Shown here: piece after piece, positions 1 through 6,455 of the stretch | Layout: every line of letters starts with the position of its first letter | Position numbering within the stretch: the first letter of the stretch is position 1 | NCBI GenBank assembly: GCA_035468175.1 | Contig: DATITC010000052.1 | Location: 1 to 34,397, forward strand | Origin: JAVEDQ01 sp035468175 | GTDB taxonomy: Bacteria > Actinomycetota > Actinomycetes > Frankiales > Frankiaceae | Direction of reading: 5' to 3' | Length of the DNA stretch: 34,397 bases | Notes under the pieces: model-generated | What the model was told of the DNA's origin: nothing | What the model saw: the letters and a program-made list of their open reading frames with translations, nothing else | Database searches by the model: none | Translations under genes and position numbers: made by a program

Positions 1-401
1 CGGATCGGAGCAGGGAGTTTCCTGCGGCCCGGCGACTCAGCCGGATGCTGCCCATCTTCCCCCCAACAGATGTGGGTCGGGTTTCGCCACGGCGATGGTG
101 CCGTAGAACTCAGCGGAAAGGCAGTACCGCCGCGCGGAAATCTGGTTCGGCATCCCCGACATCCGGCGGCGGTGCCCTGAGCACGATCCCCGCTCGGTTG
201 AGCAAGCCTTGCTCATACCCCGGAAAACGCCGAAGCAGACCCTCCCCGACATGAATCCGGTCGAATCAGACCCCGCGCCCTCACCGCCGTTGCGCACCGG
301 TCCGACGACCCCGTTGTCGGACCGGGCAGGTGTTCCTTTGCCACTTCGGGTAGGCCCACGTCGGGAAGGGCTGCGACTTTCGTGTCGGCGAGGAGGCCTG
401 C
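1..401. other. Leader region without a convincing gene
   Basis: No open frame here resembles a known protein. The short frames on both strands are Arg/Pro/Ser-rich in the way GC-rich shadow frames usually are. The stretch contains a perfect 10-bp hairpin at 297-325 and ends with the ribosome binding site (AGGAGG, 391-396) of the acetyltransferase gene. It is probably the intergenic space after a gene lying off the left edge. Confidence 0.5.
297..325. terminator. Perfect 10-bp stem hairpin, possible terminator
   Basis: CCGGTCCGAC (297-306) pairs perfectly with GTCGGACCGG (316-325) around a 9-nt loop. It is followed by a short T-rich patch (TGTTCCTTT, 331-339) but no true U-tract. It could end transcription of a gene to the left or form a 5' leader structure for the acetyltransferase starting 77 nt downstream. 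The symmetry is seen directly; the function is inferred. Confidence 0.5.
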
Positions 402-941
402 GTGGCTAAGGAGCTGATCCTGCGGGACGGCACGCCCGCGATGGTGTGGTCGGTATCGCCATCGGACGCACGAGGGCTCGCGGAGAACTACGCGCACCTG
501 TCCGACCGGACTCGGTACCGGCGCTTTCTCTCGCCGATCCCCCGGCTGTCGCCCGAGCTGCTGCGACTTCTGGTCGACACCGTCGACGGCGTTGACCACG
601 TCGCGCTCATCCTCGTGGTCTTCCCCTCCGACGAACCCGAACGGGCGGTCGGCATCGCAAGAATGATCCGACTCTCCGAGGACGCGACGGCGGCGGATGT
701 CGCGGTCACGGTCGTTGACGAGTGGCAAGGTCGAGGCGTGGCCTCGGCCCTGCTCGCCGAGCTGATGGAGAACCGTCCGGTGGGCGTCCGGACAATCCGG
801 ACCCAAGTGGGCGCCGAGAACCAGCCGTCGCTGGCGATGCTGCGACGGCTAGGCGACATCCACCTGGATCAGGTCGGCTCCGGTGTGTACGACGTCCAAG
901 TCGATCTCGAGCAACAGGCCGGAGCACCGACCCAGGGCTGA
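402..941 (+). CDS. GNAT-family N-acetyltransferase
   Basis: A 179-residue protein with the GNAT fold. The N-terminal part (LILRDGTPAMVWSVSPSD) is the usual first strand and helix. The acetyl-CoA binding region is at about residues 95-125, where VAVTVVDEWQGRGVASALL carries the Q/R-x-x-G-x-G/A loop. ENQPSLAMLRRLG at about 140 is the typical C-terminal helix with the conserved Asn. It should transfer an acetyl group to an amine in the cytoplasm; the substrate cannot be read from the sequence. The GTG start at 402 is supported by AGGAGG five bases upstream. No partner gene is coupled to it: a hairpin lies before it and a weak one (955-972) follows. Similar N-terminal regions occur in actinobacterial GNAT proteins fused to or near cyclic-nucleotide domains, but no such domain is present. 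Confidence 0.85.
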   Translation: MAKELILRDGTPAMVWSVSPSDARGLAENYAHLSDRTRYRRFLSPIPRLSPELLRLLVDTVDGVDHVALILVVFPSDEPERAVGIARMIRLSEDATAADVAVTVVDEWQGRGVASALLAELMENRPVGVRTIRTQVGAENQPSLAMLRRLGDIHLDQVGSGVYDVQVDLEQQAGAPTQG

Positions 942-954
942 GGGTGGCTTGACA

Positions 955-972
955 GGCGGTACCTGAACCGCC
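955..972. terminator. Weak 6-bp hairpin after the acetyltransferase
   Basis: GGCGGT (955-960) and ACCGCC (967-972) form a perfect short stem with a 6-nt loop, 14 nt past the acetyltransferase stop codon. There is no U-tract. It is a candidate terminator only. Confidence 0.25.
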
Positions 973-990
973 GGGCTTCACCCGCGCCCT

Positions 991-1308
991 CAAGCGATCT
1001 CAACCAACGCGACCCAGGTCGCCGACCTCTCCCCCGGTGCACGGGCCGTCGACTTCCTGAGCGCCGGCGGTGACATGCTGCTCGCGGTGAACCCCGGAAC
1101 CGTGCCGGCGATGGTCAACGCGGTGCTGGCCCGCGCCGCCGTCGACAGCTCGTTCCGCCGTCAGTTCCCGGGCATCCGATCGGGTGTCGGGAAGGGGCGA
1201 GGATGTTCTGCCGGCATCGACATCAGAACAGGTGTCGTGACGACATTCGATTTGATGTCGACCTTCGGATCGACACCCGCCCGTCCCGTAACACCGGCTT
1301 CGGTGTGA
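991..1308 (+). pseudogene. Remnant of a GH3 glycosidase C-terminus (NagZ-like)
   Basis: The frame read from about 991 gives QAISTNATQVADLSPGARAV, then an FLSAGGDMLLAVNP stretch and VNAVLARAAVDSSFRRQ. This matches the last part of glycoside hydrolase family 3 enzymes (beta-N-acetylglucosaminidase or beta-glucosidase type), where an FxxAGGDxxL motif precedes the final helices. The roughly 300-500 residues that should precede it, including the catalytic Asp and His loop, are absent: the acetyltransferase gene ends at 941 and no GH3 sequence lies between. After residue SFRRQF the frame loses family likeness and stops at 1308. There is no plausible start before the internal ATG at 1075. It looks like the tail of a deleted gene. 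Family assignment is from memory of the motif. Confidence 0.6.
1218..1277. promoter_or_regulatory. Paired palindromic operator-like array
   Basis: Two 20-bp inverted repeats of the form CGACAT-N8-RTGTCG lie 23 bp apart: 1218-1237 (arms CGACAT and GTGTCG) and 1241-1260 (arms CGACAT and ATGTCG). A further CGACA half-site at 1271-1275 continues the alternation, and an isolated TGTCG is at 1185-1189. The array lies about 130-190 bp upstream of the preferred first gene start of the redox operon. This spacing suits a dimeric repressor or activator bound on one DNA face at two turns' distance. No regulator gene is next to it, so the protein is unknown. The symmetry is seen; the function is inferred. 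Confidence 0.5.
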
Positions 1309-1408
1309 CGGCGCGGTCGCTCGCCGCCGCGTTCGGACCACATATGTGTTGCCTGAGAAATGGGGCGCGCAGACTCCTTTTGTGGCGGACGACCCCGATG
1401 ATGCCCAG

Positions 1409-2161
1409 GTGAAAGCATCCACGGTGCTGCCACCGGCAGGGCGGCCGGCAGGCCGGAAGCGCAGGCATGACAGGGGCGCCAGTGACAGCGGTGCCGGTGA
1501 CAGCGGTGCGGATGACAGGGGCGTCGAGGGCAACGCGCGCCTGACGGCCGCACTGGGCATGCTGCTGACGTTGCTCCTGCTCGCCGAGGGCGTCACGATC
1601 CTCAGCGTTCGTCAGCTGATCACCGCCCACATCGCGATCGGCCTGATGCTGGTGGCGCCGGTCGCCGTGAAGATCGGCACCACGACCTACCGCTTTGCGC
1701 GGTATTACCTGGGCGATGGGCCCTACGTCCACCGCGGTCCACCGCCGCTCGTGCTGCGGATGATCGGACCGCTCGTCGTCATCTCGACGGTCGCGCTGCT
1801 CGGTACCGGAGTCGCGCTGCTCTTCCGCCGGCCGGGCGACGCCGGCTTCTTCCTGACCCTGCACAAGGCGAGCTTCATCGTCTGGATTCCGCTGATGGCC
1901 CTGCACTTCCTTGGTCACGTCGTCGAGGCCGGGCGGCTGACGGCCCGCGACCTCTCCGGTCGCCGGGCGGCGCGCGACGCCGGCACGGCGGACCGGACTG
2001 TCTCATCGGGCGGCAGCAGGCTGCGCATCGTGCTGGTGGTGCTGACCCTCGCGGCCGGAGTAGGAACCGCGGCCGCAGCGACGCCGGGTAACCACTGGTC
2101 ACACAGCTCGCCCCGCTACGAGCGGCACGACGGGGCCGGCGAGGGACACCTTCGTCGCTGA
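1409..2161 (+). CDS. Multi-pass membrane protein, probable b-type cytochrome
   Basis: A 250-residue protein with a low-complexity Asp/Ser/Gly N-terminus (residues 20-42), then membrane segments at about 45-65, 71-90, 115-137, 148-172 and 204-224. Histidines at about 74, 152, 166 and 170 lie in or at the ends of these segments, as expected for heme b ligands in cytochrome b561 or DUF4405-like proteins. I cannot name the family firmly. It is the first gene of the redox operon, 117 nt before the Ser/Thr-rich protein gene, so a role in membrane electron transfer is inferred. The GTG at 1409 is preferred because a GATGAT -10-like hexamer sits 6 nt before it, which suits a leaderless transcript. 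A GTG at 1346 would add 21 unconvincing residues. Neither has a Shine-Dalgarno sequence. The C-terminal tail is charged and carries extra His. Confidence 0.6.
   Translation: MKASTVLPPAGRPAGRKRRHDRGASDSGAGDSGADDRGVEGNARLTAALGMLLTLLLLAEGVTILSVRQLITAHIAIGLMLVAPVAVKIGTTTYRFARYYLGDGPYVHRGPPPLVLRMIGPLVVISTVALLGTGVALLFRRPGDAGFFLTLHKASFIVWIPLMALHFLGHVVEAGRLTARDLSGRRAARDAGTADRTVSSGGSRLRIVLVVLTLAAGVGTAAAATPGNHWSHSSPRYERHDGAGEGHLRR
1469..1528 (+). repeat. 15-bp tandem repeat, four copies, inside the gene
   Basis: Four imperfect 15-bp units beginning GACAGSGG/GACAGCGG lie head to tail (1469, 1484, 1499, 1514). They encode Asp-Ser/Arg-Gly-Ala repeats in the cytoplasmic N-terminus of the membrane protein. 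Copy number could vary between strains without breaking the frame. Confidence 0.7.
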
Positions 2162-2278
2162 CGGATGACCACCGCTTGCCTGCATCCACAGCTTCGCCAC
2201 AGGCAACACCGGTGCTGCCCACAGGACCTCCTGGAAAGGTCTCTCTCAACAGAGCCGGACCGGGATTGAGGAGCAGCC

Positions 2279-2611
2279 GTGCGCACATCGAGGTCACTGG
2301 CGAACAAGCGAACTCAGACGATCACCAGCTCGGTCGCGCTTGCCGGGGTTGCGGGAGTTGTGGCGATCGCCGCAGGAGTGGGCACCCACCACGCGGCGAG
2401 CAGCACCACGGGGACCTCGACCAGCGGCTCGCGGTCGAGCGGTGCGAGTGCCGAAAGCTCGGGTTCGAGCGATGACAGTTCCACCTCGAACAGCGGAGCC
2501 ACCTCGAACAGCGGAACCTCGAGCTCCGACTCGGGCAACTCCTGGAACCCGTCCGGCACAACGGTGCTGCCCGGTACCGGCTCCTCCGTGGCTAGTAGCA
2601 GCGGGTCATGA
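2279..2611 (+). CDS. Small Ser/Thr-rich exported or membrane-anchored protein
   Basis: A 110-residue protein: a basic N-terminus, a hydrophobic segment at about residues 17-36, then a Ser/Thr/Gly/Asn-rich tail to the end. The GTG start has GAGGAG 5 nt upstream and the stop overlaps the apbE start (ATGA at 2608-2611), so it is translated and coupled to apbE. In related actinobacterial operons this position usually holds an FMN-binding domain protein that begins with the same kind of anchor and Ser-rich linker. Here the roughly 80-residue FMN-binding domain is missing. The tail contains SGAT (72-75) and SGAS (54-57), which recall the flavin-attachment core [S/T]GA[T/S]. The Asp normally three residues before is absent. 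It is either a truncated carrier, a minimal one, or a spacer protein. Confidence 0.6.
   Translation: MRTSRSLANKRTQTITSSVALAGVAGVVAIAAGVGTHHAASSTTGTSTSGSRSSGASAESSGSSDDSSTSNSGATSNSGTSSSDSGNSWNPSGTTVLPGTGSSVASSSGS
2483..2515 (+). repeat. 18-bp direct repeat in the Ser-rich gene
   Basis: ACCTCGAACAGCGGA occurs at 2483-2497 and again at 2501-2515, 18 bp apart, with a partial third copy (ACCTCGAGC) directly after. It encodes Thr-Ser-Asn-Ser-Gly repeats including the SGAT tetrapeptide. Confidence 0.7.
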
Positions 2612-3600
2612 CCCCGCACGCGGTCGAGGACGCCGATTCAGTCACCGCCGACTCAATCACCGCCGACTCAGACACCGCCGTCGCAGCCGCCGAATGGCGG
2701 GCCATCGGCACGACGGCCCGCATCGTCACTACGCTGCCCGAGACGCTGGACGACGCCTGCGAGCTCGTCGTGCGCGAGCTCGCCGCCCTTGACCTCGCCT
2801 GCAGCCGCTTCCGGCCCGACTCGGAGGTTCGTCGGCTCGAGCAGGCAGAGGGCGAGACGGTGAGCGCGAGCCCGCTCTTGGTGAAAGCGCTCGACGTCGC
2901 TCTCGTCGCCGCCCGGCGGACGAACGGCGATGTCGATCCGACGCTGGGAACCGCGCTGGTCGATCTGGGCTACGACGAGACCTTCGACGTGGTGCGCCGA
3001 CGCTCGGCGGGCGGACGCGTCCGGGTCGTCCGCAAGGTCCCGGGCTGGCGGCGGGTCGAGGTGGACATCGACCGCGGCACCGTGCGTGTTCCGCCCGGAA
3101 CGCTGCTCGATCTCGGCGCGACCGCCAAAGCGTGGGCCGCCGACCGCTGTGCCGGCCAGATCGTGGCGCGATTCGGTGGAGGTGTGCTGGTCAGCCTCGG
3201 CGGTGACATCGCCACCGCAGGTGCGGCCCCGTCCGGCGGCTGGTCCATCCAGGTGCAGGACCGTCCGGACGCCCCGAATGAATCCTCGATAACCGTCCGG
3301 CTTCCGGGCGGAAGCGCTCTGGCCACGTCGAGTACCTCCAGCCGCTCCTGGATCGCGGGGCGCACGCGTATGCACCACGTCCTCGACCCGCGGTCGCTGC
3401 GCCCGGTACCCGCCGTCTGGCGCTACGTCTCCGTCGCCGCCGCGGACTGCGTCACCGCGAACACCGCGAGCACCGCCGCACTCGTCCGGGGACGCGCTGC
3501 GCCGGACTGGCTCGCGGGCCTCGGGCTTCCCGCGCGCCTGGTCGCCGCGGACGGCGCGGTGGTCCGGGTGGGCTCGTGGCCCTCGGAGGCCTTGTCGTGA
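2608..3600 (+). CDS. apbE: FAD:protein FMN transferase (ApbE family)
   Basis: A 330-residue ApbE protein, near the usual family length. It attaches FMN from FAD to a Ser or Thr of a target protein in a Mg-dependent reaction. Visible family blocks are FRPDSEVRRLE (68-78), the NGDVDPTLG stretch (106-114), LDLGATAKAWAAD (167-179, equivalent to the GGIAKGYAVD motif), SLGGDIATAG (196-205), MHHVLDPRS (255-263) and AADCVTANTASTA (278-290), where Asp280 and Thr283 should help bind Mg. There is no signal peptide or lipobox, unlike many Gram-negative ApbE proteins, so it should act in the cytoplasm. The ATG overlaps the stop of the Ser-rich gene, and its own TGA overlaps the next GTG start. The first 25 residues are a TADS-type repeat that adds nothing to the domain. 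A complete FMN-binding substrate protein is not seen anywhere in the window. Confidence 0.92.
   Translation: MTPHAVEDADSVTADSITADSDTAVAAAEWRAIGTTARIVTTLPETLDDACELVVRELAALDLACSRFRPDSEVRRLEQAEGETVSASPLLVKALDVALVAARRTNGDVDPTLGTALVDLGYDETFDVVRRRSAGGRVRVVRKVPGWRRVEVDIDRGTVRVPPGTLLDLGATAKAWAADRCAGQIVARFGGGVLVSLGGDIATAGAAPSGGWSIQVQDRPDAPNESSITVRLPGGSALATSSTSSRSWIAGRTRMHHVLDPRSLRPVPAVWRYVSVAAADCVTANTASTAALVRGRAAPDWLAGLGLPARLVAADGAVVRVGSWPSEALS
2632..2676 (+). repeat. 15-bp tandem repeat, three copies, at the apbE 5' end
   Basis: Units starting GCCGAYTCA at 2632, 2647 and 2662 follow one another and encode (A)DSVT, ADSIT and ADSDT. They lie in the non-conserved N-terminal tail of ApbE, so copy changes would probably be tolerated. 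Confidence 0.7.
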
Positions 3601-4250
3601 CCAACGCACAGCTGGACGTGGCCCTCTGGTACCTCGGCCGCGGCAGCGGAGTCGTGGCGCTGGTGCTGCTCACCGCCTCCGTGCTGCTCGGGATCGTCAC
3701 CCGCTCCGGCCGGCCGTTGCCGGGCCTCCCGCGCTTCGCCGTTGCCGAAGTGCACCGGTCCATCGGTCTGCTGAGCGTCGCCTTCCTGGCGGTTCACGTC
3801 CTCACGCTGACGTTGGACCCGAAAGCCCAGATGCGCTGGCTCAACGTGATCATCCCCTTCGTCAGCAGCTGGCGCCCGCTCTGGACCGGGTTGGGCACGC
3901 TCGCGCTGGACCTGCTGGTCGCCCTCCTCGTCACGAGCCTGTTGCGGGAGCGGCTCGGTCATGTCGTCTGGAGAGCCGTGCACTGGGCCAGCTACGCCCT
4001 CTGGCCCTTCGCCGTCCTCCACACCCTGGGCAGCGGCACGGACATCGGACATGGCTGGCTCACGCTCGTCCTGGGGGCCTGTGTGCTGGCCGTCGCGCTC
4101 GCAGGCGTGTGGCGCCTGTCCGACTGGTTCCTCGACCCGTCCGATCGGCTGCCCGGCTCGAAGCGGCCGCAGCCGTCGCAGCGGACGCAGCCGCCGCAGC
4201 CGTCGCAGCGGCAACGGACCTCCTATCCGGAAGCGACTTTCCGCCGATGA
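3597..4250 (+). CDS. Ferric-reductase-like transmembrane heme protein
   Basis: A 217-residue membrane protein of the ferric reductase-like transmembrane superfamily, with about six hydrophobic segments. Two His pairs with the spacing typical of bis-heme proteins are visible: EVHRSIGLLSVAFLAVH (His-x13-His) and AVHWASYALWPFAVLH (His-x12-His). They should bind two stacked b hemes and carry electrons across the membrane. The flavin and NADPH domains of full ferric or NADPH oxidases are absent, so electrons must come from separate subunits, here the NuoF-like protein and the ferredoxin encoded downstream. The GTG at 3597 overlaps the apbE stop (GTGA) and has GGAGG 7 nt upstream, so it is preferred over the GTG at 3576. 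The C-terminus is a Pro/Gln-rich repeat tail. The stop overlaps the next start (ATGA). Confidence 0.82.
   Translation: MTNAQLDVALWYLGRGSGVVALVLLTASVLLGIVTRSGRPLPGLPRFAVAEVHRSIGLLSVAFLAVHVLTLTLDPKAQMRWLNVIIPFVSSWRPLWTGLGTLALDLLVALLVTSLLRERLGHVVWRAVHWASYALWPFAVLHTLGSGTDIGHGWLTLVLGACVLAVALAGVWRLSDWFLDPSDRLPGSKRPQPSQRTQPPQPSQRQRTSYPEATFRR
4167..4211 (+). repeat. 18-bp exact direct repeat in the C-terminal tail region
   Basis: CCGCAGCCGTCGCAGCGG occurs at 4167-4184 and 4194-4211. It encodes PQPSQR twice in the soluble tail of the ferric-reductase-like protein, and is the fourth low-complexity repeat patch in this operon. Confidence 0.75.
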
Positions 4251-5563
4251 CGACAACCACCGATCCGAACGCGACGGTCCCGGTCCGCATTGCTTCCCGG
4301 TCCACGGGACTGCCGGCACCCGCGCTCGCAGGCGACGTCGTGGGCGGCAGTCACCTTCGGATCCTGGCCGCAGACCAAACCCGTTCAGCAGCGCTCCCGC
4401 GGCTCAGCACCGACCAGCTGATCGATCTCCTACGCCAGGCCGGACTGCAAGGCCGCGGCGGTGCCGGCTTCCCTGCCTGGCGCAAGCTCGCCACCGTCGC
4501 TGCCACGCGGAGGCGACCTGTCCTCGTCGCGAACGCCGCCGAGGGCGAGCCCGCGAGCGCTAAGGACCGGGTCCTGCTCCGCCAGCGCCCGGATCTGGTG
4601 CTGGACGGTCTGTCCCTGCTCAGCGGCGCGCTTCAGGCCCGCGAGGTCTACCTCTATGTGGGCGACGCCGACCTGCTCCCCGGCCTCCAGGCGGAACTCG
4701 ACGCCCGCCGGGCAGTCCGGAGGGATCCCGTTCCCGTTCGCCTCGAAGTCGCCCCGCAGCTCTTCCTCGCTGGTGAGGAGTCCGCTGCCGCGAACTGGTT
4801 GAGCGGCGGTCCGGTGGCACCCCGGACCAAGCCTCCCCTGGTGCTCACCTCGGGAGTGCGGGGCCGCCCGACCCTGATCCACAACGTGGAGACTCTCGCC
4901 CACATCGCCCTGCTCGCGCGGCATGGGGCCGGCTGGTTCCGACAAGCCGGAACGAGGGACGAGCCCGGAACGATGCTGATGACGGTCTCCGGTGCCGTGC
5001 GCCGGCCCGCAGTGCTCGAGGTCCCCGTCGGGACATCGATCCCCGAGGTGATCGACCTCGCCGGCGGTGCGACGCGGCGCCTGTCCGCATTGCTCCTCGG
5101 CGGTTACGGAGGTGGCTGGATCTCGGCGGCCGCCGCCGCGACGGCGACGACGTCACGAGCTTCCTTGACGCCGTTGGGCAGCTCACTCGGCGCCGGCGTA
5201 GTGGTCGCCTTCCCGGACGACAGGTGCGGTCTGGCCGAGACCGCGCGCCTGGTGGCCTACCTGGCTCGCGAGTCCGCCGGGCAGTGCGGTCCCTGCCTGA
5301 ACGGGTTGCCGCACCTTGCCCGGCTGATGCAGATGCTGGCCTCAGGCTCCGCGACACCAGCCGTCCTCGGTGAGCTGGAGCGCGTCAGCGGCCTCGTCAC
5401 TGGTCGAGGAGCCTGCCGACACCCGGACGGCACCGCGCGCCTGATCCGCAGCGCACTCCTGACTTTCGGCGACGAAGCGCAGCTTCACCTCGCGGGACGC
5501 TGCAGCGCCCGTACGACCACTCCGCTGCTGCCGGTCGACCAGGAGCATGCGTCATGCCTGTGA
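4247..5563 (+). CDS. NuoF-like NADH dehydrogenase flavoprotein
   Basis: A 438-residue homologue of the 51-kDa NADH-binding subunit of complex I. The FMN/NADH site is visible as LQGRGGAGFPAWRKL (67-81), NAAEGEPASAKDR (96-108) and AGEESAAANWLSG (175-187), followed by HNVETLAHI (212-220) and an SLBB-like region. In the Fe-S region NuoF normally has ESCGxCxPC; here it reads ESAGQCGPC (342-350), so the first Cys is Ala344, leaving Cys347, Cys350 and Cys390 (GRGACRHPDG). This suggests a 3Fe cluster or one completed by another residue. No NuoE or NuoG genes are present, so this is not a complex I. It likely oxidises NAD(P)H and feeds the overlapping ferredoxin gene product. The start at 4247 forms ATGA with the previous stop; an in-frame extension to 4109 would be a shadow. 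Confidence 0.87.
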   Translation: MTTTTDPNATVPVRIASRSTGLPAPALAGDVVGGSHLRILAADQTRSAALPRLSTDQLIDLLRQAGLQGRGGAGFPAWRKLATVAATRRRPVLVANAAEGEPASAKDRVLLRQRPDLVLDGLSLLSGALQAREVYLYVGDADLLPGLQAELDARRAVRRDPVPVRLEVAPQLFLAGEESAAANWLSGGPVAPRTKPPLVLTSGVRGRPTLIHNVETLAHIALLARHGAGWFRQAGTRDEPGTMLMTVSGAVRRPAVLEVPVGTSIPEVIDLAGGATRRLSALLLGGYGGGWISAAAAATATTSRASLTPLGSSLGAGVVVAFPDDRCGLAETARLVAYLARESAGQCGPCLNGLPHLARLMQMLASGSATPAVLGELERVSGLVTGRGACRHPDGTARLIRSALLTFGDEAQLHLAGRCSARTTTPLLPVDQEHASCL

Positions 5564-5787
5564 GTGAGGCACCTGCCGGCAGCCAGCCCCGCCTGTCCGT
5601 CGACTGGACGCGATGCGACGGGAGGGGGTTGTGTGTGGAGCTCCTCCCCGAGCTGATCGCCCGGGACGATTGGGGATACCCGATCATCCGCCGAGCGGAG
5701 GTCCCGGACCGGCTGGGCAACTACGCCAGGCAGGCCGTGCGTGTCTGCCCCCGCCTGGCACTACGGCTGCTTCCACCCGAAGCCTGA
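5554..5787 (+). CDS. Small 3-Cys ferredoxin ([3Fe-4S] type)
   Basis: A 77-residue ferredoxin with Cys21-x5-Cys27 (CDGRGLC) and Cys65-Pro (RVCPRLAL). This is the three-ligand pattern of single-cluster [3Fe-4S] ferredoxins that serve actinobacterial P450s and related reductases; the fourth Cys of a 4Fe cluster is missing. The gene overlaps the NuoF-like gene by 10 nt, with AGGAGC 7 nt before the ATG, so the two proteins are probably made in step and work as a pair passing electrons to the heme membrane protein. No P450 gene is near. It ends 16 nt from the convergent CDF gene. Confidence 0.87.
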   Translation: MPVSEAPAGSQPRLSVDWTRCDGRGLCVELLPELIARDDWGYPIIRRAEVPDRLGNYARQAVRVCPRLALRLLPPEA

Positions 5788-5802
5788 TCCGACGAAACCA
5801 GG

Positions 5803-6408
5803 TCAGTCACCAGCGGTGAAGATGCTCCACGCTTCCCGCAGCGCGTAGTAGAGGAGCAGGTAGCCGGCGAGGGGATCGGCCCACCACCAGCCGGCGGCCG
5901 CGTTCAGCGACAGCCCGACCAGAACCGCGACGGCCAGTAGCCCATCGATCGCGGTTACGCGCCCCTCCGTCAGCAGAACCGGGTTGCCGAGCGCACGCCC
6001 GGTGCGCGTCTTGCCGGCCGCAAGCGCGAACATGACGGCGGCCGTGATCGCGGTCCAGACGATGCCGAGCGGGCTGTGCCGCGGATGGAACCCGCTGATC
6101 AGGCTCCAGGTCGACTGAACCGCCAGGTAGCAGGCGAGCGCGACGAACGCGGCACCGATGAGCCGCAGCGCCTGGCGCTGCCGCGCACGGCCGGTGCCGG
6201 ACAGCTCCCACAGCACGACGGTGCTCGCGCCGATCTCGATGAAGGAGTCGAAGCCGAAGCCGGCCAGCGCGACCGATCGGGCCGCAAGCGCGGCGAAGGC
6301 CAGCACGACCAGACCAACGACGTTCCAGCCGAGCGTCGCGACCTCGAGCTGCCGTCCGCGGCGCAGCAGCACGGTGGTTCTCGCTGTGGTTGCGCCGGCG
6401 TTGGTCAC
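5803..6408 (-). CDS. Short CDF-family cation transporter
   Basis: A 201-residue, six-segment membrane protein of the cation diffusion facilitator superfamily. Recognisable parts are GFGFDSFIEIGAS in the second segment (DSFIE acidic pair), a TEGRVTAIDG stretch before the fifth segment, and WWWADPLAGYLLLYYALRE at the end. It lacks the cytoplasmic C-terminal domain of YiiP-type exporters, which is normal for this actinobacterial subgroup. It should exchange a divalent metal ion against protons at the membrane; the metal cannot be told. The start is GTG with no good Shine-Dalgarno sequence. It follows the ZIP gene by 47 nt on the same strand, so the two probably form one transcript. Its stop faces the ferredoxin stop. 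Confidence 0.82.
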   Translation of the reverse strand: MTNAGATTARTTVLLRRGRQLEVATLGWNVVGLVVLAFAALAARSVALAGFGFDSFIEIGASTVVLWELSGTGRARQRQALRLIGAAFVALACYLAVQSTWSLISGFHPRHSPLGIVWTAITAAVMFALAAGKTRTGRALGNPVLLTEGRVTAIDGLLAVAVLVGLSLNAAAGWWWADPLAGYLLLYYALREAWSIFTAGD

Positions 6409-6455
6409 CGGCCCATCTTGCTGGGCGGTGGAGGTTCGGACATGAGGCGCGGACG

